Source: Marinobacter sp. HL-58 (GTDB lineage: Bacteria; Pseudomonadota; Gammaproteobacteria; Pseudomonadales; Oleiphilaceae). Taken from it: DNA of 64,000 nucleotides. The stretch is from assembly GCF_001314605.1 (NCBI RefSeq), contig NZ_LIHP01000001.1:372001-436000 (forward strand). The letters are read 5' to 3'. The notes beneath the pieces are model-generated. The model did not search any database, had not been told where the DNA came from, and worked only from the letters and a program-made list of their open reading frames with translations. The position numbers and the translations under genes were made by a program. Positions 1 to 12,099 of this stretch are shown piece after piece; position 1 is the first letter of the stretch, and each line of letters opens with the position of its first letter.

Positions 1-1041
1 GGCCTGGTCAGTGCGCTGATGGAGCAGGCCGAGAAAATCTGGCACCTGTCCAATGTGATGACCAATGAACCGGCCCTGCGCCTGGCCAAGACCCTGTGTG
101 ACCTTACCTTTGCTGAGCGGGTGTTCTTCGCCAACTCCGGCGGTGAGGCCAACGAGGCGGCCTTCAAGCTGGCCCGTCGTTATGCCTGGGAGCATTTCGG
201 CCCGGAAAAGAACGAAATCATTGCCTTCAAAAACTCTTTCCACGGTCGCACGCTGTTTACCGTCAGTGTGGGTGGCCAGCCCAAGTACCTGGAAGGTTTC
301 GAGCCGGCCCCGGGTGGCATTCACCACGCTGACTTCAACGATCTGGAATCGGTCCGGAAGCTGATCTCGAAAGAGAAAACCTGCGCCGTGGTGGTGGAAC
401 CCATTCAGGGTGAAGGCGGCGTCATGCCCGGCGATGCCGATTTCCTGAAGGGCCTGCGCCAGCTCTGTGATGAAAATGATGCCCTGCTGGTGTTTGACGA
501 AGTGCAGTCGGGCGTTGGCCGCACCGGCCATCTTTACGCCTACCAGATGTACGGCGTGACACCGGACATTCTTTCATCGGCCAAGGGCCTTGGCGGTGGC
601 TTCCCGGTGGCGGCCATGCTGACCACGGAGAAAGTCGCGAAAAGCCTGGGGGTTGGCACTCACGGCAGCACCTACGGTGGTAACGCCCTGGCCTGTGCCG
701 TTGCCCAGCGGGTGATCGATACCGTCAGCCAGCCGGATATTCTCAAGGGTGTGGCGGCCCGTTCCGACCGGTTGCGCAAGGGCATGATGGACATTGGCGA
801 GCGCTATGGCATTTTCAGTGAGGTTCGCGGTGCGGGGCTGTTGCTGGGCTGCGTATTGACGGAAAAGTGGCAGGGCAAGGCCAAGGAGTTTCTCAACGCC
901 GGGCTGGCGGAAGGCGTGATGGTGCTGATTGCCGGGCCCAACGTGGTGCGTCTGGCACCGTCGCTGATCATTCCGGAACCGGACATCGACGAAGCGCTCA
1001 CGCGCTTTGAAGCCGGCGTCAGGAAGGTGTGCGGGCAGTAA
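1..1041 (+). CDS. astC: Succinylornithine/acetylornithine aminotransferase, 5' end outside window
   Basis: PLP-dependent class III aminotransferase, third step of the AST arginine pathway (succinylornithine to succinylglutamate semialdehyde), cytoplasmic. The reading frame is open from base 1 (GLVSAL precedes the first internal ATG at 19), so the gene starts upstream; family proteins are about 400 aa and some 60 N-terminal residues are missing. Visible motifs are [10 protein letters not shown] (cofactor phosphate region), [19 protein letters not shown] (Asp that contacts the PLP ring nitrogen) and [10 protein letters not shown], whose Lys (codon 583-585) should form the Schiff base. It is followed 31 bp later by the succinyltransferase genes, which favours the catabolic AstC/AruC role. 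AstC-type enzymes often also act as biosynthetic ArgD, which sequence alone cannot exclude. Confidence 0.93.
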   Translation, partial: GLVSALMEQAEKIWHLSNVMTNEPALRLAKTLCDLTFAERVFFANSGGEANEAAFKLARRYAWEHFGPEKNEIIAFKNSFHGRTLFTVSVGGQPKYLEGFEPAPGGIHHADFNDLESVRKLISKEKTCAVVVEPIQGEGGVMPGDADFLKGLRQLCDENDALLVFDEVQSGVGRTGHLYAYQMYGVTPDILSSAKGLGGGFPVAAMLTTEKVAKSLGVGTHGSTYGGNALACAVAQRVIDTVSQPDILKGVAARSDRLRKGMMDIGERYGIFSEVRGAGLLLGCVLTEKWQGKAKEFLNAGLAEGVMVLIAGPNVVRLAPSLIIPEPDIDEALTRFEAGVRKVCGQ

Positions 1042-1072
1042 ACTTTGAATACAGCAACCAGGGGAGCCGCCT

Positions 1073-2089
1073 ATGTGGCTGGTACGTCCGGCTCAGCCGG
1101 GTGACCTGAACGACATACTCGACATCGCCGGGGGCCAGGGCCCCCGGATGTCATCCACCCTGCCTAAAAAAGAAGAGGCGCTGTCTCACAAGATCGACCA
1201 GTCGGCACGCTCCTTTGCCGGCCGGAACAAGCCTGCCGAGCCCCGGCGTTTCCTGTTCGTGCTGGAAGATACCAGCACCGGCAAGGTTCACGGCGTATCG
1301 GGTATTGATGCCCGGGCGGGCAACGGGCAGCCTTTCTATAACTACCGTATGGACGCCCTGATCCATGCCTCCCATGAGCTGGGTATTTCCCGCCGGGTAG
1401 AGGTTCTGTATCCGTCCCACGCCCTCACTGACCATACCCTGTTGTGTTCGTTCACCATCAGGCGCGAACTTCGCGGCACTGATGCGTTCGAGTTGTTGTC
1501 CCGTGCGAGGATGCTGTTTATCGCAGGGCATCGTGACCTGTTCACGGATCACACCGTTGTGGAAATCCAGGGCGTGCAGACCGAAGACGGGGCGGTTCCC
1601 TTCTGGGACAGCCTTGGGCGGCACTTCTTCAATATGGATTTTGAAACCGCAGACCAGTATTCCGGCCTGCTGAGCAAAACGTTCATTGCCGAACTCATGC
1701 CACCCAACCCCATTTACGTCACCCTGCTGAGCAATGCGGCCCGGGAGGCCCTGGGCCAGCCCCATGAGCAGACCCGTGCAACCTTCGAACTGCTTCAGCA
1801 CGAGGGATTCCGCGGTGGCTGTTACCTGGATATTTTTGATGCCGGCCCGGTACTCGAAGCCCGCACCGACACGCTCAAATCCGTGGTGACCAGCCATCCG
1901 AAAACACTGCACGCGGCGCACACCGACGACGGTGAGTTATGCCTGATTTCCGGCGGCAACGGCGAGCAGTTCCGATGCACGCTGACCCCCCTGCACGAGG
2001 CGCTGGGGGATGAGGTCAAGGTGCCGCTGAAAACCTGGCAGTGCCTGGGCAGAGGCTCTGGTGACGACGTAAGGATTACACCGCTATGA
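1073..2089 (+). CDS. aruF: Arginine/ornithine N-succinyltransferase, alpha subunit
   Basis: AstA-family acyltransferase, 338 aa, which transfers succinyl from succinyl-CoA to the alpha-amino group of arginine (first AST step). Two adjacent AstA paralogues, this one and the next gene, match the Pseudomonas arrangement in which AruF and AruG form a hetero-oligomer, whereas enterobacteria have one AstA. The N-terminus (MWLVRPAQPGDLNDILDIA) is the GNAT-like start of the family, and the conserved VLYPSHALTDHTLLCSFTI stretch lies at mid-protein. A ribosome site (ggggag) precedes the ATG. Assignment as alpha rather than beta rests on gene order and resemblance, so it is less certain than the family call. 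Confidence 0.9.
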   Translation: MWLVRPAQPGDLNDILDIAGGQGPRMSSTLPKKEEALSHKIDQSARSFAGRNKPAEPRRFLFVLEDTSTGKVHGVSGIDARAGNGQPFYNYRMDALIHASHELGISRRVEVLYPSHALTDHTLLCSFTIRRELRGTDAFELLSRARMLFIAGHRDLFTDHTVVEIQGVQTEDGAVPFWDSLGRHFFNMDFETADQYSGLLSKTFIAELMPPNPIYVTLLSNAAREALGQPHEQTRATFELLQHEGFRGGCYLDIFDAGPVLEARTDTLKSVVTSHPKTLHAAHTDDGELCLISGGNGEQFRCTLTPLHEALGDEVKVPLKTWQCLGRGSGDDVRITPL

Positions 2090-2117
2090 GCAGGGTTATT
2101 GCACCCGGGAGGCCGGC

Positions 2118-4645
<2,528 letters not shown>

Positions 4646-4658
4646 CGGACAACTAGCA

Positions 4659-5999
4659 ATGGCCAAGCACGCGGTAGAAGCCAACTTTGATGGCCTGGTA
4701 GGGCCGACCCACAACTACGCCGGGCTGTCCTGGGGTAACGTGGCCTCCAGGTCCAACGTTCGCTCGGTATCCAATCCGAAAGAAGCCGCCCTGCAGGGGT
4801 TGGCCAAGATGAAACGGCTGGCGGACCGGGGTTATGTGCAGGGGGTGCTTCCACCCCATGAACGTCCCCATATCCCCACCTTGCGGGCGCTGGGTTTTGG
4901 TGGTTCAGACAGCGCCGTGCTCCGGGCCGCGGCTGAACGGAGCCCGTCGATTCTGGCCGCCGCTTCGTCTGCGTCTGCCATGTGGACAGCCAACGCCGCC
5001 ACCGTTTCGCCGAGTGCGGACACGGCGGACCACCGCGTACACTTCACCCCGGCCAACCTGAGCGCCAAGTTTCACCGCTCCATTGAGCATGTGGTTACCG
5101 GCAGGGCGCTGAAATCCATCTTTGCGGACGAATCCCGTTTTGCCCATCACCATGCACTGCCATCAGTCAGCCAGTTCGGCGACGAAGGCGCCGCCAACCA
5201 CACCCGCCTGTGTGGCGGGTACGGCGAACCGGGTGTAGAGCTGTTCGTCTATGGCCAGATCGCCTTCAACGAACAGGCGCCGGCCCCCAGCCTTTATCCT
5301 GCCCGCCAGACCCTGGAAGCCTCACAGGCCGTTGCCCGCCTGCACGGCCTGAAAGACAACCATGTGGTCTTCGCCCAGCAGAACCCCGAGGCCATTGATG
5401 CCGGGGTCTTCCATAACGATGTGATCGCGGTGGGAAATGGCAACACCCTGTTCTACCACGAGCTGGCGTTTCTGGAGGAAGAAACGGTACTGGCCAGCAT
5501 CCGCGCCCGGCTGACCGGCACGGAACTGCAAGCGGTGCGGGTCAGCAGCGATGAGGTTCCGCTGGAAGACGCGGTTGCTTCCTACCTGTTCAACAGCCAG
5601 CTACTGAACACACCGGATGGCATGATGCTGGCGGTGCCGGGCGAGTGCCGCGAGATTGAATCCGTCAGCCGTTACCTGGATGAACTGGTGGACGGCTCCG
5701 GGCCAATAACCTCGGTGGAGGTGTTTGACGTCAAACAGTCCATGCGCAACGGCGGCGGGCCGGCGTGCCTGCGGTTACGGGTGGTGCTGAACGACGATGA
5801 ACTGAAAGCCATGCATCATGGGGTGTTGCTCACCGACGCGCTTTACGAGCGCCTGACCACCTGGGTGGAGGCCCATTATCGGGAGGAGCTGTCCCAGGAG
5901 GATCTGGGCGACCCGATGTTGCTCGAGGAGGTGCGGAAGGCGCTTGACGAGCTGACGGGGATACTTGCGCTCGGGTCTATCTACGATTTTCAGCTTTGA
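4659..5999 (+). CDS. astB: N-succinylarginine dihydrolase
   Basis: 446 aa member of the amidinotransferase/guanidine-modifying superfamily. It hydrolyses N2-succinylarginine to succinylornithine, two ammonia and CO2 (second AST step). The catalytic triad is in place: Glu176 in [10 protein letters not shown], His252 in [14 protein letters not shown] and Cys370 in [11 protein letters not shown], at nearly the same spacing as in E. coli AstB. The N-terminal [18 protein letters not shown] block is diagnostic. It lies 13 bp after astD and is the last gene of the astC-aruF-aruG-astD-astB run; a REP-like pair follows directly. Confidence 0.96.
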   Translation: MAKHAVEANFDGLVGPTHNYAGLSWGNVASRSNVRSVSNPKEAALQGLAKMKRLADRGYVQGVLPPHERPHIPTLRALGFGGSDSAVLRAAAERSPSILAAASSASAMWTANAATVSPSADTADHRVHFTPANLSAKFHRSIEHVVTGRALKSIFADESRFAHHHALPSVSQFGDEGAANHTRLCGGYGEPGVELFVYGQIAFNEQAPAPSLYPARQTLEASQAVARLHGLKDNHVVFAQQNPEAIDAGVFHNDVIAVGNGNTLFYHELAFLEEETVLASIRARLTGTELQAVRVSSDEVPLEDAVASYLFNSQLLNTPDGMMLAVPGECREIESVSRYLDELVDGSGPITSVEVFDVKQSMRNGGGPACLRLRVVLNDDELKAMHHGVLLTDALYERLTTWVEAHYREELSQEDLGDPMLLEEVRKALDELTGILALGSIYDFQL

Positions 6000-6006
6000 G
6001 TTGGTT

Positions 6007-6097
6007 TGTCGGATTACGCCTTCGGCTAATCCGACCTACCCCTTGCCGCTGATCATTGCCCGCCGTAGGTCGGATTAGCCGAAGGCGTAATCCGACA
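6007..6097. repeat. REP-like inverted pair 1
   Basis: Two perfect inverted copies of a 33-bp element (6007-6039 and 6065-6097) separated by 25 bp. Each begins TGTCGGATTACGCC on one strand and ends in the complement of GTAGGTCGGATTAG, and each is itself nearly palindromic (GTCGGATTA...TAATCCGAC). Further copies occur at 35179-35211, 50297-50329 and 50481-50513, with compensating changes at the inner GCC/GGC. It sits between the convergent ends of astB and the tetR-like gene, where REP elements are typical and can block 3' exonucleases or act as a weak terminator. Confidence 0.85.
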
Positions 6098-6103
6098 GAT
6101 TTC

Positions 6104-6745
6104 CTAAGAAGCAATGGAAGAAGTCAGCATCTCCATGGTATGCCGAATCAGGGACTCGGCAGGAAAGCTGCCCTCAAGGCCGCTTTCGGCCATCTCGCTC
6201 TGGCACAGCATGATCACTCCGTGCAGGGCACCACGCAGGTAAAGCGCCGTTTCCACCGGATCATGGATACGGTCGCGGTTCATGGTGCCGTCTTCCAGGC
6301 CCAGATGGATGGCGCCGACCATCAGGTCCATGGTCCGGGACTTGCAGTCGAACATCTCCCCCGCAAGTTCATCATCTGCCTCCGCCATCGCCGTTGAGGC
6401 CGCCGTCAGCGCCGAAAAGTAGTCCGGTTCCTCACGGTAGAACTGGTAATACGCATCCCCCATGGCCCTGATCTGGGCCAGCCCCGTGTCAGCAGTCTGG
6501 CGAGCTTCCTCGAAGCGGCGGCACAGGCTGTGCCCGGCACGCAGCATGATGCCGCGCTGGATGGCGGCTTTATCCTTGAAGTACACATAAAGCAACGCGC
6601 GGCTGAGGGCAGCGGTGCGGGCAATGTCGTCCATGGACGTGCGTTCATAGCCCTTCTCCGAAAACGCCAGTTCCGCAGCATCCAGGATAGCGTCGTATCT
6701 GGCCTGCTTCTCTTTCTCTCTACGGGTTTTTAACGGCTCACTCAT
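6104..6745 (-). CDS. TetR/AcrR-family transcriptional regulator
   Basis: 213 aa. The N-terminal helix-turn-helix is of the TetR type (residues about 18-64, with AILDAAELAFSEKGYERTSMDDIA followed by RALLYVYFKDKAAI); the rest is a helical ligand-binding domain whose ligand cannot be read from sequence. It is divergent from an RND efflux pair, with 165 bp between the start codons. Three evenly spaced GACA-N3-TGTC palindromes fill that gap and overlap candidate promoters of both units. It is probably the autoregulated repressor of the pump, relieved by a pump substrate. Confidence 0.9.
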   Translation of the reverse strand: MSEPLKTRREKEKQARYDAILDAAELAFSEKGYERTSMDDIARTAALSRALLYVYFKDKAAIQRGIMLRAGHSLCRRFEEARQTADTGLAQIRAMGDAYYQFYREEPDYFSALTAASTAMAEADDELAGEMFDCKSRTMDLMVGAIHLGLEDGTMNRDRIHDPVETALYLRGALHGVIMLCQSEMAESGLEGSFPAESLIRHTMEMLTSSIAS

Positions 6746-6808
6746 AGGGGGTTCCGGATTATTGAGACGGCCTTCTCATGATACATGGTTAGAGATAAAA
6801 GCCGATTA

Positions 6809-6857
6809 TTGACAAATTGTCAAAGAATGACATTATGTCGGATAATAACATTTTGTC
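6809..6857. promoter_or_regulatory. Triple operator and promoter between tetR-like gene and RND operon
   Basis: Three copies of GACA-N3-TGTC lie at 6811-6821 (GACAAATTGTC), 6829-6839 (GACATTATGTC) and 6847-6857 (AACATTTTGTC, one base off). Their centres are exactly 18 bp apart, close to two helical turns. A rightward promoter for the pump, TTGTCA (6817-6822), 18 bp, GATAAT (6841-6846), is embedded in the array. A leftward TTGACA (complement of 6818-6823) could serve the tetR-like gene. The geometry suggests cooperative TetR dimers. Confidence 0.65.
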
Positions 6858-6910
6858 CATCGGATGGGCGATAAACACAACATCATGAACATGGAAGAGA
6901 GGACATCTCG

Positions 6911-7990
6911 ATGAACACCATCCGGCACCCTGTCATCTTCGCCGTTGCGGCGTTTGCTGTTCTCCTTGTCAGTGGCTGTAAATCCAGTGAGCCGGCTCCG
7001 GACCGGGGCGTTGCCCCCGTTACCGTGCGCGTGGCTGAAGTAACCGGTGGCCAGACAGAAGGTGTGTCACTTCGTTTTTCCGGCATTGTGCGGCCTGCCC
7101 AGCGGGCTACGTTGACGTTCCAGGTCAGCGGTACCCTTCGCGAGCGGGCTGTTGAACTGGGGCAGACCGTTAAAACCGGTGATCTGCTGGCGCGGGTATA
7201 CAACCCGGCCCTGGAACCCGCCCGGGACTCTGCGGCCGCGCGCCTGGCAGAACTCAAAACCCAGTACGATCAGGCGGAGAGGGAGTGGGAGCGTTCGCGC
7301 AAGCTCCATGAACGTGGGGTGGTTTCCGAGCAGGCACTGGAACAGTTGGCGTCGAAACGCGACAGCCTGAGGTCCAGCGTGGCGACGGCGGAAGCGTCCC
7401 TGGCGGAAGCCTCCCGGCTGTACCGGGAAAGTGAACTCAGGGCGCCCTTCGATGGCCGGGTTGAAGCCTTGCTGGTCGAGCGGGATGAGTTTGTGGCATC
7501 CGGGCAGCCGGTGATGCGGCTGTCCTCCCCGGAGGGCCGGGAGGTGGAAGTGCGGGTGCCCGCGTACATGCTCAACCATGTCACTCTGGGGCAACTGTTA
7601 CCGGTATGGTCAGTACAGGATCGCAATCGCCCGCCGGAAACCGGTTCCATTGTGGAAATTGCCCAGCCCGGCGGGGTTCGCGGTGAGCTGCATCCGGTAC
7701 TGGTCAGCCTGCCGGCAGACACCCTCGAACCCGGCGAGCCGGTAGAGGTGGGGATTACACCCAGCGAAACCGTTGCCACAACCGTGCCCTTGCTTTCAGT
7801 CATGAAATCCAACGGCGGGGCCAGTGTGTTCCGCGTTTCCGACGGTATTGCCCGCAGGGTGCCGGTGACGGTTCAGCGGATTATCGGTGAGCGGGTGGTG
7901 GTGGATGCGGCGGATCTTGCTGCCAGTGATCAGGTGGTATTTGCCGGCATGACGCGGATTTCCGACGGCGATGCGGTGGAGATTCGCTGA
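6911..7990 (+). CDS. RND efflux periplasmic adaptor subunit (lipoprotein)
   Basis: 359 aa membrane fusion protein (HlyD/AcrA type). It has a lipoprotein signal peptide with lipobox LVSGC (Cys23), so it should be anchored to the inner membrane facing the periplasm. A lipoyl/barrel-sandwich half (about residues 60-90) is split by a coiled-coil hairpin (about 95-160, rich in Ala/Glu/Arg: AARLAELKTQYDQAEREWERSRKL), followed by beta-barrel and membrane-proximal domains. It is translationally coupled to the pump gene (TGATG overlap at 7988-7992). No outer-membrane channel gene is nearby, so a TolC homologue elsewhere is presumably shared. Substrate unknown. Confidence 0.92.
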   Translation: MNTIRHPVIFAVAAFAVLLVSGCKSSEPAPDRGVAPVTVRVAEVTGGQTEGVSLRFSGIVRPAQRATLTFQVSGTLRERAVELGQTVKTGDLLARVYNPALEPARDSAAARLAELKTQYDQAEREWERSRKLHERGVVSEQALEQLASKRDSLRSSVATAEASLAEASRLYRESELRAPFDGRVEALLVERDEFVASGQPVMRLSSPEGREVEVRVPAYMLNHVTLGQLLPVWSVQDRNRPPETGSIVEIAQPGGVRGELHPVLVSLPADTLEPGEPVEVGITPSETVATTVPLLSVMKSNGGASVFRVSDGIARRVPVTVQRIIGERVVVDAADLAASDQVVFAGMTRISDGDAVEIR

Positions 7991-10900
7991 TGTCACTGCG
8001 CCTGCTGAACTTTCAACGCTTGCTGGGCATGGTTGTCACCATGCTCTGTATTCTGGGCATTGCGGCCTACAGCACGATGCCGCGCCAGGAAGACCCCACC
8101 TTTCCCTACCGGGCCGGCCTGATCACCATCAATTATCCCGGTGCCAGTGCCGAAGCCGTTGAACGGCTGGTGCTTCAGCCGCTGTCGGATGAGCTGCGCC
8201 AGGTGGAGGAGGTGGACTTCTCCCAGGCCACCGCGCGCACCGGCGTTGCGGTCATCAACGTACGCCTGAACGACACTATCTACGATACCGATTCCGCGTG
8301 GGACCGTGTGCGCCAGGCCATGGAACGGGCAAGGCTGGATTTCCCGGACGATGTCGGGCAGATGGTGCTGGATGACCGCTTGATCGATATTCCCGCCATC
8401 ATACTGGCGGTCAGCGGTTCCGGTTCGGTAACGGATCTGAGCGATGTGGCTGAACGGCTGAAGCAGAACCTGTCGGATATCCCCGGTGTGTCCCGCATTG
8501 AGCTGGAGGCCGATGCGGACGAGCAGATTACCCTGGCACTGGACGACGCCGCCATGTACCGGCTGGGTATATCCCCGGCACGGGTTCTGGACACCCTTGC
8601 CCGCCGCAACCAGACCACCCCGGGTGGTTTCATCGTGGCGGATGGCCGTCGCCTGTCGGTCTTGCCCAACAGCGAGTTCACCAGTGTGGAGGCTATCCGT
8701 GCCACACCGATCGAGTTGCCGGACGGCTCCCAGGTGCCCTTGGCGGCTGCTGCGGAAGTGTGGCGGGGCCCCGCCGAGCCCCGGCAGCCGGAAGCCTGGT
8801 ACGACGGTGAACGGGTGGTGCTGGTGTCCATGATCATGGAAGAGGGCAGTACCGATGCTATCCGTTTTGGCGAACGTGTTCGTGAACGACTGGCGACAAT
8901 ACGGGATGAATTCGCCCCCTACGAGATTCGCGAGATGTTTTTCCAGCCGGACAAGGTGGAGGAACGTCTGGATAACCTGGCCTGGAGCCTGGTGATGTCG
9001 GTGATCATCATTGTGGCGGTGGTGTTTACCGGCATGGGTATCCGCATGGGTATCCTGGTGGCGTCGATCCTGCCCATGGTGGCGCTGATCAGTATCGGCC
9101 TGTATGACCTGGGCGGAGGGGTGCTGCACCAGATTGCCGTGATCGGCATGGTGATCTCGCTGGGTATACTGATTGATAACGCCATCGTGATTGTGGAGAG
9201 CATCCAGGGTTACCTGGATGACGGCATGCGCCGGCTGGACGCCCTGAAACGGTCGGTGCGGGAACTTGCAGGGCCCTTGGGAGCCTCCACGGGAACCACC
9301 ATCGCCGCCTTCATGCCGTTGTTGCTCTCCAAGGGTGGCACGGCGGACTTCACCCGCGGCGTGCCGGTGATGATCATGCTCACCCTGTCGGTCAGTTATC
9401 TGCTGGCCATCTCTGCCGTGCCGCTGCTGGCGGCCCGTTTTCTCAAACCCCGCAAGGTCAGTGCCCGGGAAGACAGGCTGATCGGCCTGTCCCGTTTCCT
9501 GGGTGGCCTGGTTGCCAGGCGGCCCGGCACGCTGATCCTTGCCGGTACAGCCCTGGTGGTATTCAGCCTGGCGCTGACACCCTTCATGAAACAGCAGTTT
9601 TTCCCCAATGCCGATCGCCCGCAAGTGGTGGTTGAGTTGTATATGCCCGAAGGCACGGACCAGGAGCGTACCGCCAGTGTGGCCGCAGACCTGGAGCGGG
9701 CCATCCGCACCCGCCCGGAAGCACTCAAGGTGCACCGGTTTACCGGATTTACCGGCCCCAGTTTCTACTACAACCTGCAGCGGGAACCCCAGGCACCGAA
9801 TCGTGGCCGTATCGTGATCTCAACGCCCACCCTGGAAGACACCACCGGGCTGGTCCAGTGGATACGGGAATACGCCGGGCAGGAAATGCCGGAGTTGCAG
9901 GTCACTGCGGGCATTCTCGGCCAGGGGCCGCCACGGGCCGCCCCGGTGGAAATCCGGGTTTACCATGCCAGTGATGAAACCCGGGCCCGGGCGGTGGAGC
10001 AGCTGTTTGCCGCCCTGCGCAGTGTGGAGGGTACGGTGGATGTGCGCCATGACCTGGATATGGGTGTGCCGAGCATTGGCATCAACGTGGATGACGCCAG
10101 TGCCGCCCGTTATGGCCTGAACCGTTCGGATGTGGCCCGCAGCCTCTATGGTCAGAGTTTTGGTGTGGTGGCGGAACAGTATCGTCAGGAAAAGGATCCC
10201 ATTCCCCTGATACTGCGCTCCCGGGAAGGCACCAGCCTGTCGTTGCCCAGATTGTTGTCGGTGAATATCTACAACGATCAGGGTGACGCGGTACCCCTGT
10301 CGGCGATTGCCTCGGTGGAGACGTCCTGGGAATCGGCTGCCCGCTACCAGCGCAATGGTACCGGGGTGAACACGGTGTGGTCCAACCTGCTGACCGGCTA
10401 CAGCTTCAGCCAGGCCCTGGAAGGCCTTGATGATGTGCTGGAAGACAATCCGCTGCCTTCGGGCACCCGCATGGAAATGGGTGGTGATGCCGAGGGCTCC
10501 GGTGATGCCAACAATGCCCTGCTGACTACGGCTCCCATCGGTATATTGCTGTTGCTGTTCTTCCTGCTGATACAGTTCAATTCTTTCCGTCGCGTCGGAA
10601 TTATCCTGCTCACCGTGCCACTGGCGACGGTGGGTATTTTCCCGGGGCTGGTATTTTCCGGCTCGCCGTTCGGTTTTCAGTCGCTGCTGGGTGTGATTGC
10701 GCTGGTGGGCATCGTGGTGAACAACGCCATTGTGCTGCTGGATGTGATGGACCGGCAACTGGAGCAGGGAGATACCATCCGTGATGCGGTTCGCAAGGCA
10801 GTGGAAAAACGCACCCGGCCGATCCTGCTGACAACAGCCACCACCGTTGCCGGTCTGTTGCCGCTGGCGTTCTCCAGCTCAACCCTCTGGCCGCCCATGG

Positions 10901-11019
10901 CCTGGGCTATCATTTCCGGGTTGCTGGCTTCGACGGTGCTGACGCTGCTGGTGGTGCCTTCCGTGTGCACCCGGGTGATCCGGTGCAAGGAGGCAGAGCC
11001 GGAGAATGCGCCGGCATAG
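7990..11019 (+). CDS. RND efflux inner-membrane permease
   Basis: 1009 aa AcrB-superfamily proton-driven exporter with the expected 12-helix layout: TM1, a large periplasmic loop, TM2-6 near residues 330-530, a second loop, then TM8-12. The proton-relay region differs from classical AcrB. The TM4 motif is LGILIDNAIVIVES (Asp396-Asn397 where AcrB has two Asp), and the TM10 motif is GIVVNNAIVLLD (Asn911 where AcrB has the relay Lys). That pattern occurs in a non-AcrB branch of RND pumps, so the substrate range should not be copied from AcrB. It is co-transcribed with the adaptor and probably TetR-controlled. Confidence 0.93.
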   Translation: MSLRLLNFQRLLGMVVTMLCILGIAAYSTMPRQEDPTFPYRAGLITINYPGASAEAVERLVLQPLSDELRQVEEVDFSQATARTGVAVINVRLNDTIYDTDSAWDRVRQAMERARLDFPDDVGQMVLDDRLIDIPAIILAVSGSGSVTDLSDVAERLKQNLSDIPGVSRIELEADADEQITLALDDAAMYRLGISPARVLDTLARRNQTTPGGFIVADGRRLSVLPNSEFTSVEAIRATPIELPDGSQVPLAAAAEVWRGPAEPRQPEAWYDGERVVLVSMIMEEGSTDAIRFGERVRERLATIRDEFAPYEIREMFFQPDKVEERLDNLAWSLVMSVIIIVAVVFTGMGIRMGILVASILPMVALISIGLYDLGGGVLHQIAVIGMVISLGILIDNAIVIVESIQGYLDDGMRRLDALKRSVRELAGPLGASTGTTIAAFMPLLLSKGGTADFTRGVPVMIMLTLSVSYLLAISAVPLLAARFLKPRKVSAREDRLIGLSRFLGGLVARRPGTLILAGTALVVFSLALTPFMKQQFFPNADRPQVVVELYMPEGTDQERTASVAADLERAIRTRPEALKVHRFTGFTGPSFYYNLQREPQAPNRGRIVISTPTLEDTTGLVQWIREYAGQEMPELQVTAGILGQGPPRAAPVEIRVYHASDETRARAVEQLFAALRSVEGTVDVRHDLDMGVPSIGINVDDASAARYGLNRSDVARSLYGQSFGVVAEQYRQEKDPIPLILRSREGTSLSLPRLLSVNIYNDQGDAVPLSAIASVETSWESAARYQRNGTGVNTVWSNLLTGYSFSQALEGLDDVLEDNPLPSGTRMEMGGDAEGSGDANNALLTTAPIGILLLLFFLLIQFNSFRRVGIILLTVPLATVGIFPGLVFSGSPFGFQSLLGVIALVGIVVNNAIVLLDVMDRQLEQGDTIRDAVRKAVEKRTRPILLTTATTVAGLLPLAFSSSTLWPPMAWAIISGLLASTVLTLLVVPSVCTRVIRCKEAEPENAPA

Positions 11020-11031
11020 GATGCTGTCGGG

Positions 11032-12066
11032 CTATGTCCGTTGCCGGATCATCAGGCCGACCCGCTGGCCCACAGGCACGTGGCGATTCGGGAAGACGAT
11101 GCCTTCGGGGCGGTCCCCCACCCTGTAGCAGGTGGTATCGTCTTCCCAGATGACGGTACCCGGGTCGAACAGGGTGAAATTGGCGACATCGTCCGGCACG
11201 TGGAAGCGGAAACTGTCGCCGGTGTTGAGAATCTCATGCACCACCTCGAAGATGGTTATACCATCCGATGGCTTGCTCCCTTGCGGTGGTTTTTCGCCCT
11301 TCATCCGCCGGCGCAGAGCGTTGGCAATTCCGCTGAACCGGCCAAGATCGTTCTCCCCGAATGGCCGCACCTTGCCAAGCTCCACCGTAAAACTCTCTGC
11401 CCCGAGCGTGGTTGAGGAAAACGAGGCAAACGTCGTTCCTTCCCGGTGCTGCAGCAGCAGGGTGTCCACGTCCGCTTCCAGTAAAAAATCGATCTGGCTT
11501 GCCGGAATATTCCGTCCTTCTACAAACGGGTAGAGCGCGAACTTCTCCCGCAGGGAAGGGCGAATAGCGGTATGCAGGTCATAGTGGCAGAGATTGGCAG
11601 GATGTCTCGAGGCAAACGCCTCACAGGCCCGTTCCAGCGACCACGCACGCTCTGCCTCGGGCAGACCCCGGTATTCGGGTTTGCGATGGGCACCACCGAA
11701 CAGCCGGTTGAGATTCACATCAATGAAGCGGGCATTGGCGCCCATGGCCGGGGGGTTTCCGAGTATCAGCAGCACCGGGCAGGCCAGTTGCCATTTCCCG
11801 TCCATCAGCTCGTTCAGCAGGTTGTTCAGAACTTCAATGGGCGCAGTTTCGTTGCCATGAACGCCGGCGGAAACAATCAGTGATTCGCTGTTGGGGTTGG
11901 AACGGCCGGATGGCGGTTCCAGGTACAGCAACCCGGAATCCTGAAGCTGAAGCCCGGTACCATCGTCCAGCACCACTACCTGTTCGGACGAGGCGTGCTC
12001 CGCAGTGGACAGGGTGTGGGACAGCCAGTCGCGACCGGGGCCAAACAGCAACTCACGTATGCTCAT
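11032..12066 (-). CDS. astE: Succinylglutamate desuccinylase
   Basis: 344 aa zinc-dependent M14-like amidohydrolase, the last AST step: succinylglutamate to glutamate plus succinate. Zinc ligands are His70 and Glu73 in GVHGNETAP and His165 in YDLHTAIRP; the catalytic Glu229 lies in VELGKVRPFG. Here it is separated from astCAADB by the efflux cassette and lies on the opposite strand, 33 bp downstream of the ABC permease gene, so it is probably expressed with the importer. Pseudomonas aot operons carry a related gene (aotO) in this position, but the motifs fit AstE itself. Confidence 0.92.
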   Translation of the reverse strand: MSIRELLFGPGRDWLSHTLSTAEHASSEQVVVLDDGTGLQLQDSGLLYLEPPSGRSNPNSESLIVSAGVHGNETAPIEVLNNLLNELMDGKWQLACPVLLILGNPPAMGANARFIDVNLNRLFGGAHRKPEYRGLPEAERAWSLERACEAFASRHPANLCHYDLHTAIRPSLREKFALYPFVEGRNIPASQIDFLLEADVDTLLLQHREGTTFASFSSTTLGAESFTVELGKVRPFGENDLGRFSGIANALRRRMKGEKPPQGSKPSDGITIFEVVHEILNTGDSFRFHVPDDVANFTLFDPGTVIWEDDTTCYRVGDRPEGIVFPNRHVPVGQRVGLMIRQRT

Positions 12067-12099
12067 GTGATTCCCGGCCTCCCTTGCGCTCGAATAGTA

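Noticed and set aside
7993..9735. Long open frame (580 codons) antisense to the RND permease gene
   Set aside because: His/Gln-rich composition and no recognisable domain; it mirrors a strong coding gene on the other strand, a usual artefact of GC-rich codon use.
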